The notes under the pieces were generated by a model. It did not search any database, was not told the origin of the DNA, and was given only the letters and a program-made list of their open reading frames with translations. A stretch of 44,296 nt of DNA from an uncultured Prevotellaceae bacterium (lineage in GTDB: Bacteria; Bacteroidota; Bacteroidia; Bacteroidales; Bacteroidaceae), in assembly GCA_946407895.1 (NCBI GenBank), contig CAMJQA010000021.1:1-44296 (forward strand), given 5' to 3'. Positions 26,076 through 34,573 of the stretch are shown here, one piece after another. Every line of letters starts with the position of its first letter. Position 1 is the stretch's first letter. Both the position numbers and the translations under genes were made by a program.

Positions 26076-28724
26076 ATGAGCACATCCGACATCAACGTTG
26101 ACTCCACTGCCCCCACGCAGCCCACGGGGCAGGCACTGCCGCCCCGCCCAGGCGTCGCCCCGCGACAAGCCGTCATGAACGACAGGCAGCTGGAGCGCAC
26201 TCGCGAGGCCAAAAGACTGGCCGAGGCAAAGCTGAGAAACGCCGAGGAAACCCTCGATAGCATACGCGCACAGCAAGAGTGGCTCAGGCAGTACAACGAA
26301 GTAGTCCTGGCCATAGAGAACGAAAAGCCACACCTCAACGAACTGAACAAGCAGATGTCCATGCTGGCCGAGGAAAAGGCCGAGCTCAGGCGGTATGAAA
26401 TATTCGAGAGCATACAAAGCACATTCCAGCGACTACAGATGCTCGAGAAGCTCAGGGAGCTCACCACAGAAAAGACCGCACAGGCCGAAACCCGCCACAC
26501 CGACATACAAGACTGCTGGGACCAGCAGCAGATAAGGCAGCGCGAAGCCTCTAACCTGACCGAGGCCGCCGAGGAAAAGCTATACCACGTCATCGCCGAC
26601 TCCTCAAAGGGAAGCTGGATAGACGGCGCCATCGACACCCTGCGCGAAGAGGCCGAACGGCTCACGAAAGACATCGAGCAGCTTAGGAAGCAGGAAGAAA
26701 ACCTGCAGAACATCATCAATGAAGGCCGGGACGAAGCCGACATGCTCGCGAACGAGCTCGAACGGCAGTGCGCCGGACGACAGAGCATGGAGATGCACGA
26801 GAAGATGCTCAAGCACGGCGAGAACGTGCTGCAGCTGCTCGACCGACTGCAGGAAATCGAGGAGCACCAGCAAACTCTCAGGGCCAGGCACGACGAGTCT
26901 GCCAGGCACCAGGACGAGGAGAACGAAATGCTGGGCCGCGTCTTCAGGCAGTACCAGGAAGTCGAGGCCGAGATTGAAGCCCTCAACAAAGAGATGAACT
27001 CCCACCGCTCAAACATCCAGGGCCAGAACAGCTACGCCATGCAGGAGCGAACCATGTCGCTCAAGAGCCGCAGCCAGATGCTCCTCTCCGCTCAGTCGCT
27101 CTGGAACCGAATATCAACCGGATACAACCTCATCGAAGAAAAATCACAGGCTCTCAACGCCGTGCGCCTCCACATTGCACAGACAGAAGCCACCATAAAG
27201 GAACTGGAGGCCGCCGTCAACCGCCAGGAACGCCTCTGCCACGAAAAGGAATACACCTTTATGCTCAGCAAAAGCCAGAACGTCATCCAGCTGCGCTCCG
27301 ACCTCCGCGAGGGAACCGGCTGCCCCGTATGCGGAGCCATCCACCACCCCTACCACAGCGACACGATGCTTGAACAGAGCAAGCTGATAAACGAATTCAA
27401 GACCGACTACGAACTGCTCGACACAGAAACACGCAGCAAGAAGCGCATGCTCGACGAGCTGAGGCTCGACCTGGCCGAAAGCAAGGGTAAACAGCTCGCC
27501 GAGGACGAGAACCTGGCCAGCGTCAGGCGCCGGCAGGCCGAGGATGTCAGGGAATGGCGCATCTTCACCAGCCTCGACCAGTCGTTCCAAGACTGCTCGC
27601 CCACCACCAACCTCGAGGCCAGGCAGGCCCTCCTGCGCCAGCTAATCGAAAAGACCACAGACAATGCCGACAAGGCACAAAAGGAGTTGGACACCTTCAA
27701 CTACCACCAGGGATGCATCTACGACCTCTCCGAGAAGATACAGAGACTGGAGCAGAAGAAAACCGAACTCAGCACACGCCTCAACGAAGTAAATACCGGA
27801 TGCCAGGTAATGGCCGGGCTGACTGAGCGCATCCAGCAGCAGATTGAGCAGGAAAGCAAATACTACAGCCTCACATACGCCCAGCTCGACAGGCAGATAA
27901 CCATCACCGACTGGCTGAAGGAGTGGAGACAAAGCCGCGAAACGCTCAGAGGACGCATTCAGAAGCTGATGAATATCTGGCGAAGTGTGAACCAGCGCAT
28001 AGATGAACTCAGATGGGACCTGGAAAAAGAAAAAGCCCAAACCAACGACGCCACCTCCTCGCAGAACCTCATAAAGGCACAGATTGAGAGAATGACAGGG
28101 CGAAAGACAGAATGCCAGCAGCTCATAGGAGAATACATGAAAGAGAAGGAACAAATACTGGGCACAACCGGAGCCAGGGAGACACTCATGCAGCACTACG
28201 AGCAAATGATGAACTGCCGCAAAGCTGAACAGACGGAGCTGAAGGAGACATCCATCATGCAGCGAGAAGCCGACTTCATACAAGGCCGCATCGACAACTA
28301 CAACCAGGAGAACGCCCTCCTCTCGGAAGAATGCCAGGCCGAACGCCTCCTGCTCGACCACTGGATCAAGGACTTCAACTCACAGCACACCCCAGTCCAG
28401 TACAGCGAACTTGAACATATCCTGAACCAGAGACGCGACTGGAATGCCATTCGCGAGAAACTGCACGGCATAGAAAAGGAGACCATCATGTCACAGACAC
28501 GCTACGACAGCCTGAACTGCAGGCTCGTCGCCCTGCAGGCCGAAGGAGGACGAGGACACGTCAACACCGAAGAAATGCAGGCCATGCTCATCGTAAAGAG
28601 AGAAGAGGCCGAAGGCAAACTCAGGGAAATAATGACAGAAATAGCCCGGCTGGACGTAGCGCTCGAGGAACACCAGAAAGCAATCCAGCTGAAAAGCCGT
28701 ATGGAAAACGATTTTATAACTTAA
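26076..28724 (+). CDS. large coiled-coil protein with SbcC/Rad50-type zinc hook, no ATPase heads
   Basis: An 882-aa, highly charged protein that is almost entirely predicted coiled coil. Residues 1-35 are Pro-rich and probably disordered. Near the middle stands CPVCGAIHHP (Cys416, Cys419), preceded by LREGTG, a good match to the zinc-hook region of SbcC/Rad50 (CPxCGxxxHP), where two hooks share a zinc ion to dimerise. There is no Walker A near the N-terminus and no signature or Walker B motif near the C-terminus, so the two ATPase halves of SbcC are missing. A promoter ends just upstream of the ATG, which argues against a missed 5' part. The protein may be a scaffold or partner of SMC/SbcC-like complexes; function unknown. 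Confidence 0.72.
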   Translation: MSTSDINVDSTAPTQPTGQALPPRPGVAPRQAVMNDRQLERTREAKRLAEAKLRNAEETLDSIRAQQEWLRQYNEVVLAIENEKPHLNELNKQMSMLAEEKAELRRYEIFESIQSTFQRLQMLEKLRELTTEKTAQAETRHTDIQDCWDQQQIRQREASNLTEAAEEKLYHVIADSSKGSWIDGAIDTLREEAERLTKDIEQLRKQEENLQNIINEGRDEADMLANELERQCAGRQSMEMHEKMLKHGENVLQLLDRLQEIEEHQQTLRARHDESARHQDEENEMLGRVFRQYQEVEAEIEALNKEMNSHRSNIQGQNSYAMQERTMSLKSRSQMLLSAQSLWNRISTGYNLIEEKSQALNAVRLHIAQTEATIKELEAAVNRQERLCHEKEYTFMLSKSQNVIQLRSDLREGTGCPVCGAIHHPYHSDTMLEQSKLINEFKTDYELLDTETRSKKRMLDELRLDLAESKGKQLAEDENLASVRRRQAEDVREWRIFTSLDQSFQDCSPTTNLEARQALLRQLIEKTTDNADKAQKELDTFNYHQGCIYDLSEKIQRLEQKKTELSTRLNEVNTGCQVMAGLTERIQQQIEQESKYYSLTYAQLDRQITITDWLKEWRQSRETLRGRIQKLMNIWRSVNQRIDELRWDLEKEKAQTNDATSSQNLIKAQIERMTGRKTECQQLIGEYMKEKEQILGTTGARETLMQHYEQMMNCRKAEQTELKETSIMQREADFIQGRIDNYNQENALLSEECQAERLLLDHWIKDFNSQHTPVQYSELEHILNQRRDWNAIREKLHGIEKETIMSQTRYDSLNCRLVALQAEGGRGHVNTEEMQAMLIVKREEAEGKLREIMTEIARLDVALEEHQKAIQLKSRMENDFIT

Positions 28725-28844
28725 TGCTGCAGGAAACAGCACAATTGACACAAAAAAAGCTCACAGATAGACAATTCCATAGAAAAAGTTACATAATTAA
28801 CATTTTTTATTGGTTACAATTGAGTATTTTGTATAAGCAATTAG

Positions 28845-28852
28845 TATTTTTG
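28845..28852 (+). promoter_or_regulatory. putative -7 element for the AraC-type gene
   Basis: TATTTTTG matches TAnnTTTG and lies 38 nt before the ATG at 28890. The nearest TTTG (28828-28831) is only 13 nt upstream, shorter than usual, so the promoter call is weak. The surrounding intergenic stretch (28725-28889) is AT-rich and shows no gene. Confidence 0.35.
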
Positions 28853-28889
28853 TGAGCGAATTTCCACGTTTACATATAAATACGAGCTT

Positions 28890-29378
28890 ATGGCCAAGTA
28901 CAATCTAACCGAAAAGAAGATGAAGGCTCCCCTTTACCGAACCCTGCTCAACTCGGAAATGGTAGAGGAACTTTACGAGCGGATTATGTCCAAGTTCATC
29001 GTCGAGAAGAAATACCGGGACCCCGAGTATTCCGCACAGAAACTGGCAATTGAACTGGGAACGAACACCCGCTACATCAGTGCAGTCATTAACCTGCGAT
29101 ACCAGGACAACTATTCACAAATGGTAAACGAGTTCAGGATAAAAGATGCCATGTACATATTGAAAGACAAACACGCACAGAAAATGACAATGAAGGAAAT
29201 TGCACTCACCGTAGGATTTTCCAACAGACAGTCCTTCTATGCTGCATTCTTTAAACGTACCGGACAGAGCCCAAAGGAGTATCGTAAAGTGAACGCAAAG
29301 GAATTGGATGGAAAAATAGCACAACGCAGGGCCCGACAGAAAGCCAAGCGCGAACAGGAAAAAACAAACAAAGCATGA
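28890..29378 (+). CDS. AraC-family DNA-binding protein (DNA-binding domain only)
   Basis: A 162-aa protein that contains only an AraC-type double helix-turn-helix with a short N-terminal helix and no effector domain. First helix-turn-helix: YSAQKLAIELGTNTRYISAV. Second, with the family signature: MKEIALTVGFSNRQSFYAAF, then FKRTGQSPKEYRK. The tail (about 140-162) is very basic. Members of this short type are frequent in Bacteroidales. The targets are unknown. The stop overlaps the start of the M49 peptidase gene (ATGA), so these two, and the following AlkD-like gene, are probably translated together. Confidence 0.85.
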   Translation: MAKYNLTEKKMKAPLYRTLLNSEMVEELYERIMSKFIVEKKYRDPEYSAQKLAIELGTNTRYISAVINLRYQDNYSQMVNEFRIKDAMYILKDKHAQKMTMKEIALTVGFSNRQSFYAAFFKRTGQSPKEYRKVNAKELDGKIAQRRARQKAKREQEKTNKA

Positions 29379-31336
29379 CCGAAGGCGCATTCCAGTACAC
29401 TGACGAACGTTTTGCCGACCTGCAACTGCTCCGATACAAGGTTACTGGTTTTGAACATCTAAGTCTCAAACAAAAGTTTCTTATTTACCACCTTAGCGAA
29501 GCCGCACTTCTGGGAAGAGACATCCTCTGGGACCAGAATTGCAGGTTTAACCTGCGCATACGCCAGTTGCTGGAGACCATCTATACCGACTACGCCGGTG
29601 ACCGACAGACAGCCGACTTCCGGGAGTTCGTCGTCTATTTAAAGCGAGTATGGTTCAGCAACGGCATTCATCACCACTACGGGAGCCAGAAACTCAGACC
29701 CGGCTTCAGCAAGGAATTCTTCCGGCAGGCCGTCAGAGGAATCGCCCTTGAAAAGCTACCGCTTAGCGAAGGACAGGACGGTGCGGAAAGCCTCATCGAG
29801 GAACTGATTCCCATTCTCTTCGACCCAAAGGTTATGGGCAAGCGCGTCAACCAAGCAGAAGGCGAAGACCTGATCCTTACCTCGGCATGTAACTACTACG
29901 GACCTGGCATCACACAAAAAGAGGCCGAGGACTTTTACCGCAGCCAAAAAGAGCTGGGCAATAAGAAGCGCCCCATTATGCATGGAATGAACAGCCAGCT
30001 GGTGAAGGAAAACGGCAAGTTGCAGGAGCATACATGGCGGAGCGGTGGAATGTACGGCCCCGCCATTGACCGCATCATAAAAGAGCTGCAGGCAGCCATG
30101 CCCTATGCAGAAAACGACAGGCAGCAAGCCGTCATCGGCAAGCTCATCGAATTTTATCAGACCGGAGACTTGAAGACATTCGACCAATATACGATTCTGT
30201 GGGTTAACGATACGGAAGGAGAGGTTGATTTCACCAACGGTTTCACCGAAGTGTATGGAGACCCGCTGGGCCTGAAGGCAAGCTGGGAAGGCTATGTAAA
30301 TTTCACCGACCGCGAAGCCACTCATCGCGCACAGACGCTGAGCGAGAATGCTCAATGGTTCGAGGATCATTCGCCCGTTGATGCTCGCTTTAGGAAAGAG
30401 GTCTGCAAAGGCGTGTCGGCCAGAGTTGTCAACGCGGCCATTCTGGGCGGCGACCTCTATCCGAGCAGTGCCATAGGCATTAACCTGCCCAACAGTGACT
30501 GGGTCAGAGCCGAGCACGGCAGCAAGAGCGTAACCATCGGCAACCTCACCCATGCATACGACCAGGCAGCCAAGGGAAGCGGTATGCGCAAAGAGTTTGT
30601 CATCGATGCACAGACGCTCGGAATTCTTGACCGATACGTAGATGCATGCGACGACCTCCACACCGATCTGCACGAATGCCTGGGACACGGGAGCGGCATA
30701 CTGCTGCCCGGCGTTGACCCCGACTCGCTGAAGTCCTACGGGAGCACGATTGAAGAGGCTCGGGCAGACCTCTTCGGCCTCTACTATATGGCTGACGAAA
30801 AGCTTGTTGAGCTGGGCCTCCTGCCCGATGGGGAAGCATATAAAGCCCAATACTATAGCTATTTGCTGAACGGTTTGCTCACGCAGTTGGTTCGTATTGA
30901 ACCGGGCCATCAGATTGAGGAGGCACACATGCGCAACCGCGCACTCATCTCTCGCTGGACACTCGCACACTACCCTCAGGCTGTACGCCTGACCGAGCAC
31001 CAGGGCAAGACCTATGTTGAGATTCTGGATTACCCCACCCTGCGCCTCGCCTTCGGTACGCTGCTGGCCGAAGTGCAACGTATAAAGAGCGAGGGGGACT
31101 ACACTGCCGCACGAACGCTAGTGGAGGACTATGGCATCAAGGTGGATGAAAAACTGCATGCCCAGATACTTGAACGCTACAAGAAACTGGACTTGGCACC
31201 TTACAAAGGATTCATCAACCCCCGCTACAAATTGGAACGCAATGCTGCAGGAGAGGTCACCGACATTCACGTCATCTACGGCGAACCCTATGACCAGCAA
31301 ATGTTACGCTATAGCCGAGACTATCATACCCTATGA
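29375..31336 (+). CDS. M49-family dipeptidyl peptidase III-like metallopeptidase
   Basis: A 653-aa zinc peptidase of family M49, which releases dipeptides from the N-terminus of oligopeptides. The zinc motif HECLGH occupies residues 433-438, and the second motif EEARAD follows about 26 residues later, supplying the third ligand and a water-activating Glu. No signal peptide, so cytoplasmic. A Bacteroides thetaiotaomicron enzyme of this family is characterised. Related proteins are often misnamed dihydrofolate reductase in annotations; nothing here supports that name. Coupled by 4-nt overlaps to the AraC-type gene before and the AlkD-like gene after it. Confidence 0.9.
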   Translation: MTEGAFQYTDERFADLQLLRYKVTGFEHLSLKQKFLIYHLSEAALLGRDILWDQNCRFNLRIRQLLETIYTDYAGDRQTADFREFVVYLKRVWFSNGIHHHYGSQKLRPGFSKEFFRQAVRGIALEKLPLSEGQDGAESLIEELIPILFDPKVMGKRVNQAEGEDLILTSACNYYGPGITQKEAEDFYRSQKELGNKKRPIMHGMNSQLVKENGKLQEHTWRSGGMYGPAIDRIIKELQAAMPYAENDRQQAVIGKLIEFYQTGDLKTFDQYTILWVNDTEGEVDFTNGFTEVYGDPLGLKASWEGYVNFTDREATHRAQTLSENAQWFEDHSPVDARFRKEVCKGVSARVVNAAILGGDLYPSSAIGINLPNSDWVRAEHGSKSVTIGNLTHAYDQAAKGSGMRKEFVIDAQTLGILDRYVDACDDLHTDLHECLGHGSGILLPGVDPDSLKSYGSTIEEARADLFGLYYMADEKLVELGLLPDGEAYKAQYYSYLLNGLLTQLVRIEPGHQIEEAHMRNRALISRWTLAHYPQAVRLTEHQGKTYVEILDYPTLRLAFGTLLAEVQRIKSEGDYTAARTLVEDYGIKVDEKLHAQILERYKKLDLAPYKGFINPRYKLERNAAGEVTDIHVIYGEPYDQQMLRYSRDYHTL

Positions 31337-31893
31337 CAACCGAAGAACAAATACGCGAAATAAAGAAAGAGCTTCGAGCCTCAATGAATGGTATCCTCTC
31401 TGCCCAAATGCGACAGGCCGGAATGCCATACAAACTAGTTTTTGGCGTGGAATTACCTCGTTTACAAGCTATAGCCGCAGAGTTCCCTTGCAATCGCGAA
31501 CTCGCTCAAGCCCTGTGGAACGAGAACATCCGCGAGTGCAAAATCCTGGCTTCCCTGCTGATGCCGCACGATGAGATGTGCCCTGAAATTGCAGATATAT
31601 GGGTGGACGAGATGCCGACTGCCGAGATAGCACAAATCTGCACAATGCATCTGCTGAGCCAGGAAGCCTGGTCGGCCGAGTTGGCGTTCCAGTGGATAGC
31701 CACAAACGACACGATGCGACAGCTGTGCGGTTTCCTTATCCTGGCACGTATGCTCCAGCAAGGTGCCGAGTTGAATGAAAGGGCCGAATTAGAGCTTCGC
31801 GACCAGGCCGAGGCACTTCTTGACAAGTCCAACCTGCACCTGAAAAAAGCCATTCAAGCCACTTTGGGAAGACTGAATCAACAAAAACTATAG
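31333..31893 (+). CDS. AlkD-like (DNA alkylation repair family) protein
   Basis: A 186-aa all-helical protein resembling the AlkD-type HEAT-repeat family of DNA alkylation repair proteins. Support comes from MRQAGMPYKLVFGVELPRLQ near the N-terminus, the ALWNENIRECKILASLLM and AWSAELAFQWIATNDTMRQL helices, and a C-terminal LHLKKAIQATLGRLN. It is shorter than classical AlkD (about 230 aa), so glycosylase activity is uncertain; it may only bind nucleic acid. It overlaps the peptidase stop by 4 nt. Confidence 0.6.
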   Translation: MTTEEQIREIKKELRASMNGILSAQMRQAGMPYKLVFGVELPRLQAIAAEFPCNRELAQALWNENIRECKILASLLMPHDEMCPEIADIWVDEMPTAEIAQICTMHLLSQEAWSAELAFQWIATNDTMRQLCGFLILARMLQQGAELNERAELELRDQAEALLDKSNLHLKKAIQATLGRLNQQKL

Positions 31894-31899
31894 AGAATA

Positions 31900-31932
31900 G
31901 TTGCAAAGTATGAATTATTTTCACTAACTTTG
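31900..31932 (+). promoter_or_regulatory. promoter of the Fur-family/purA unit
   Basis: TAACTTTG at 31925-31932 matches the -7 consensus. A weak -33 (GTTG, 31900-31903) lies 21 nt upstream. It gives a leader of about 8 nt before the Fur-family ATG at 31946. Confidence 0.55.
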
Positions 31933-31945
31933 CACCCCGTAAACG

Positions 31946-32431
31946 ATGGAGAACAAGGAAGATTTGTACCAAAAGGCTCAATTGCGACTTACAGACTATC
32001 TGGAAGCCCGACGAATGAGAAAGACGCCCGAGCGCTACGAGGTGCTGAAAACGGTGTGCCAGATGAGGGACATATTCACAATCGACCAACTGGCCGACCA
32101 GATGCAGGAGGGAGCATCCTTCTGCGTCAGCCGCTCTACACTGTTCAATACACTGGAAATATTCGCTGCGGCCAAGCTTGTCATCAAACACAACTTGATC
32201 AGAGCCAGCCTTTACGAATGCAACATTGAGCCACAGCCCCGAGCCTGCTTGGTATGCGAGCATTGTGGAATGGTGCGCCGCCTTGACAAGATAGAGGTTA
32301 CAGAATACCTCTCTGGCATTAAAGCCCGCCAGTTCTCGGTTCTGCAACCTGTACTGTATCTGCATGGCACATGCAGGAAGTGCGCTATGATTATGATACG
32401 CGCGAACAGCAAGAAGAAAAAGAAAAGTTAA
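31946..32431 (+). CDS. Fur-family transcriptional regulator with altered metal site
   Basis: A 161-aa regulator of the Fur/Zur/PerR superfamily. The winged helix spans about residues 20-90 (RKTPERYEVLKTV, FCVSRSTLFNTLEIF). The C-terminal part keeps the structural zinc pairs C104/C107 (CEHCG) and C143/C146 (CRKC). The His-rich regulatory segment that normally precedes the first CxxC (HHDH-like) reads PRAC instead, so the usual sensing site seems absent or rebuilt around Cys101. The ligand is therefore unclear. A very basic tail (KKKKKS) ends the protein. It is followed after 27 nt by purA in the same direction. Confidence 0.82.
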   Translation: MENKEDLYQKAQLRLTDYLEARRMRKTPERYEVLKTVCQMRDIFTIDQLADQMQEGASFCVSRSTLFNTLEIFAAAKLVIKHNLIRASLYECNIEPQPRACLVCEHCGMVRRLDKIEVTEYLSGIKARQFSVLQPVLYLHGTCRKCAMIMIRANSKKKKKS

Positions 32432-32458
32432 CTATACATTATTATACATAAATATATT

Positions 32459-33730
32459 ATGGTAAAAGGAAAAGTAGATGCCTTGCTGGGCATCGTCTTC
32501 GGAGACGAAGGAAAAGGAAAGGTCGTAGATGTTTTCACACCCAAATATGATGTAGTGGCCCGCTTTGCTGGAGGCCCCAACGCAGGACATACGATTATCT
32601 TTGAGGACAAGAAATTCGTTTTGCGCAGCATCCCTTCGGGAATCTTTGATAAAGGCAAGCTGAACATCATCGGAAATGGTTGCGTCATCGCACCCGACCT
32701 TTTCATGGATGAGGCTCGCGAACTGGAAGCTTCAGGCTACGACCTGAAGAACCGCCTACACATCAGCAAGCGCGCCCACCTCATTCTGCCTACACACCGC
32801 GTATTGGACCGTGCCTATGAGGCTGCAAAGGGGAAGAACAAGGTAGGCACCACCGGTAAGGGCATTGGCCCCACCTACAGCGAGAAGGCCAGCCGTACAG
32901 GACTGCGCGTGGGAGACATCCTGGAAAATTTCCAGCAGAAATACCAAGCACTGAAGTCACGTCACGAGCAAATTCTCTCCGAACTGCACTATACTGACTA
33001 CAATATTACCGAAGAGGAGCAGAAATGGATGGAAGGCGTAGAATACATGCGCCAGTTCTCCCTCACCGACACAGAGACGGAAATCAACCAGGCTCTACGA
33101 CAGGGCAAGAATGTCTTGGCAGAAGGCGCTCAGGGTACCATGCTCGACATTGACCACGGCACTTATCCCTTCGTTAGCAGCAGCAGTACAACCTGTGGCG
33201 GAGTCTGCACTGGTTTAGGCGTGGCACCCAATACGATAGGCCAAGTCTTCGGCATCTTCAAGGCTTACAGTACTCGCGTGGGAAGCGGTCCATTCCCCGT
33301 TGAACTCTTTGATGAAACGGGCGACAAAATTCGCCAGATTGGTCATGAATACGGCGCCGTAACGGGTCGCAACCGTCGTTGCGGATGGCTGGACCTCGTA
33401 GCCCTGAAGTATGCAATTATGGTAAACGGCGTGACACAACTCATCATGATGAAGAGCGATGTGCTGGATGGCTTCGATACAATTCGCGCCTGCATTGCCT
33501 ACGAGAAGGACGGGCAGCAGACAACAGACATGCCCTACGATACTGAAGGCTGGGCTCCTGTTTATCGCGATTTCCCCGGATGGAAGCAGGACCTCACCTC
33601 CCTCACCAGTGCCTATCAATTCCCCAAGGAATTGAAGGACTACATCCGCTTTATTGAGGAAGAGACCGAAACGCCCGTCACTATTGTCAGCGTTGGTCCC
33701 GACCGTGCACAGACGATATACAGGTATTAG
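32459..33730 (+). CDS. purA: adenylosuccinate synthase PurA
   Basis: A 423-aa GTP-dependent enzyme joining IMP and aspartate to adenylosuccinate, first committed step to AMP. GDEGKGK at 15-21 contains the general base Asp16; GGPNAGHTI includes catalytic His44; further motifs are GTTGKGIGPTYSEKASR (read as TTGKGIGPTYSEKASR), AEGAQGTMLDIDHGTYPFV, STRVGSGPFPVEL and TGRNRRCGWLDLVALKYA. The usual Trp before GDEGKGK is Phe (IVFGDEGKGK), a conservative change. The gene follows the Fur-family gene by 27 nt and converges with the TPR gene. Its predicted terminator lies inside that gene's 3' end. Confidence 0.97.
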   Translation: MVKGKVDALLGIVFGDEGKGKVVDVFTPKYDVVARFAGGPNAGHTIIFEDKKFVLRSIPSGIFDKGKLNIIGNGCVIAPDLFMDEARELEASGYDLKNRLHISKRAHLILPTHRVLDRAYEAAKGKNKVGTTGKGIGPTYSEKASRTGLRVGDILENFQQKYQALKSRHEQILSELHYTDYNITEEEQKWMEGVEYMRQFSLTDTETEINQALRQGKNVLAEGAQGTMLDIDHGTYPFVSSSSTTCGGVCTGLGVAPNTIGQVFGIFKAYSTRVGSGPFPVELFDETGDKIRQIGHEYGAVTGRNRRCGWLDLVALKYAIMVNGVTQLIMMKSDVLDGFDTIRACIAYEKDGQQTTDMPYDTEGWAPVYRDFPGWKQDLTSLTSAYQFPKELKDYIRFIEEETETPVTIVSVGPDRAQTIYRY

Positions 33731-33758
33731 CGGCGCCCCCTTCCCCGCTGCCCTCACC

Positions 33759-34559
33759 TCAGGGCACGTCCCGCGGGTCTGCGCCAAAGGTCAAGGCTGT
33801 CTGAAAATCAGCCTTGGCCTTTTTCTTTTTCTTGATTTTTTGATAGAAGTGGCCGCGCAGCAGGTAGAAGTCGGGGTTCTCCGGCTCCAGTTCAATGGCA
33901 TGGGCGTAGTCGGCCAGAGCCATCTCATAAAGTTTACGGTCTGCCTCCATCCCGGCTCGAACGACGTACAGATTAGCATGCGTGGGATACATCTGAACGA
34001 GCAGGTTCATCTGTTCCATTGCCTCGCGTGGCCGTCGGTCCTTGTCGTTCAGCAGGGCCAGCCCCAGGCGTGCCTGCTCATGTTCAGGTTCCAGCCGGAT
34101 CAAGTGTTCGTAATCCTCGCGCCCTTGCCGGTATTGTCTTTTCTGTACATAGATATAAGCCCTGAAGAAAAGAGCCTCCACGTGGTCGGCATTCTTCTGC
34201 AATACGGCGTTATAGTCGGCCAGAGCCTTATCCTCGTTCTTCAACCTCATGTACAGGCTGGCACGATCCAGCAACAGGCTTTCCGTTTGTGGTGCCACAT
34301 CAAGGCCCTGTCCGTATGACTTCAGAGCTTCGCCCGTTTGACCGCGTCGCTCCTGAATACGTCCCAGGTACTGATATAGAATGGCATTCGACTGCAAGTT
34401 AGGCTCCAGGCGGAGGGCTTCGCGCAACTGTCCTTCGGCCGTTTCCAGGCTGTCCTTCTCCAGCGAGGCAAGTGCCATCCGCACATAATCCCTGTAGGAT
34501 TGTGCCCCGAGGCCGCAGCTATACAATATTATACATATTACAGATAGTAGCCTTACCAT
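33759..34559 (-). CDS. secreted tetratricopeptide-repeat protein
   Basis: A 266-aa protein with an N-terminal signal peptide (LLSVICIILYSCGLGAQ). The rest consists of about six TPR units, for example ILYQYLGRIQERRGQTGEAL, DRASLYMRLKNEDKALADYN and LALLNDKDRRPREAMEQMNL; the last ends YQKIKKKKKAKADFQTAL. TPR arrays bind proteins, so a periplasmic adaptor role is likely; the partner is unknown. It is the last gene of a five-gene minus-strand unit, 14 nt after the CotH gene. Its 3' end carries the purA terminator on the other strand. Confidence 0.82.
   Translation of the reverse strand: MVRLLSVICIILYSCGLGAQSYRDYVRMALASLEKDSLETAEGQLREALRLEPNLQSNAILYQYLGRIQERRGQTGEALKSYGQGLDVAPQTESLLLDRASLYMRLKNEDKALADYNAVLQKNADHVEALFFRAYIYVQKRQYRQGREDYEHLIRLEPEHEQARLGLALLNDKDRRPREAMEQMNLLVQMYPTHANLYVVRAGMEADRKLYEMALADYAHAIELEPENPDFYLLRGHFYQKIKKKKKAKADFQTALTFGADPRDVP
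33787..33830 (+). terminator. intrinsic terminator of purA, inside the converging TPR gene
   Basis: A 13-bp stem with one G-T pair (33787-33799 with 33809-33821; arms AAGGTCAAGGCTG and CAGCCTTGGCCTT) is followed by TTTCTTTTT. It lies 57 nt after the purA stop and is read in the purA direction, while the same bases encode the C-terminal FQTALTF region of the TPR protein on the other strand. Confidence 0.75.
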
Positions 34560-34573
34560 TTATGGTTTATTAT

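Noticed and set aside
29375..31336. Dihydrofolate reductase
   Set aside because: This name is often attached to similar Bacteroidota proteins, but the HECLGH and EEARAD motifs show an M49 metallopeptidase.
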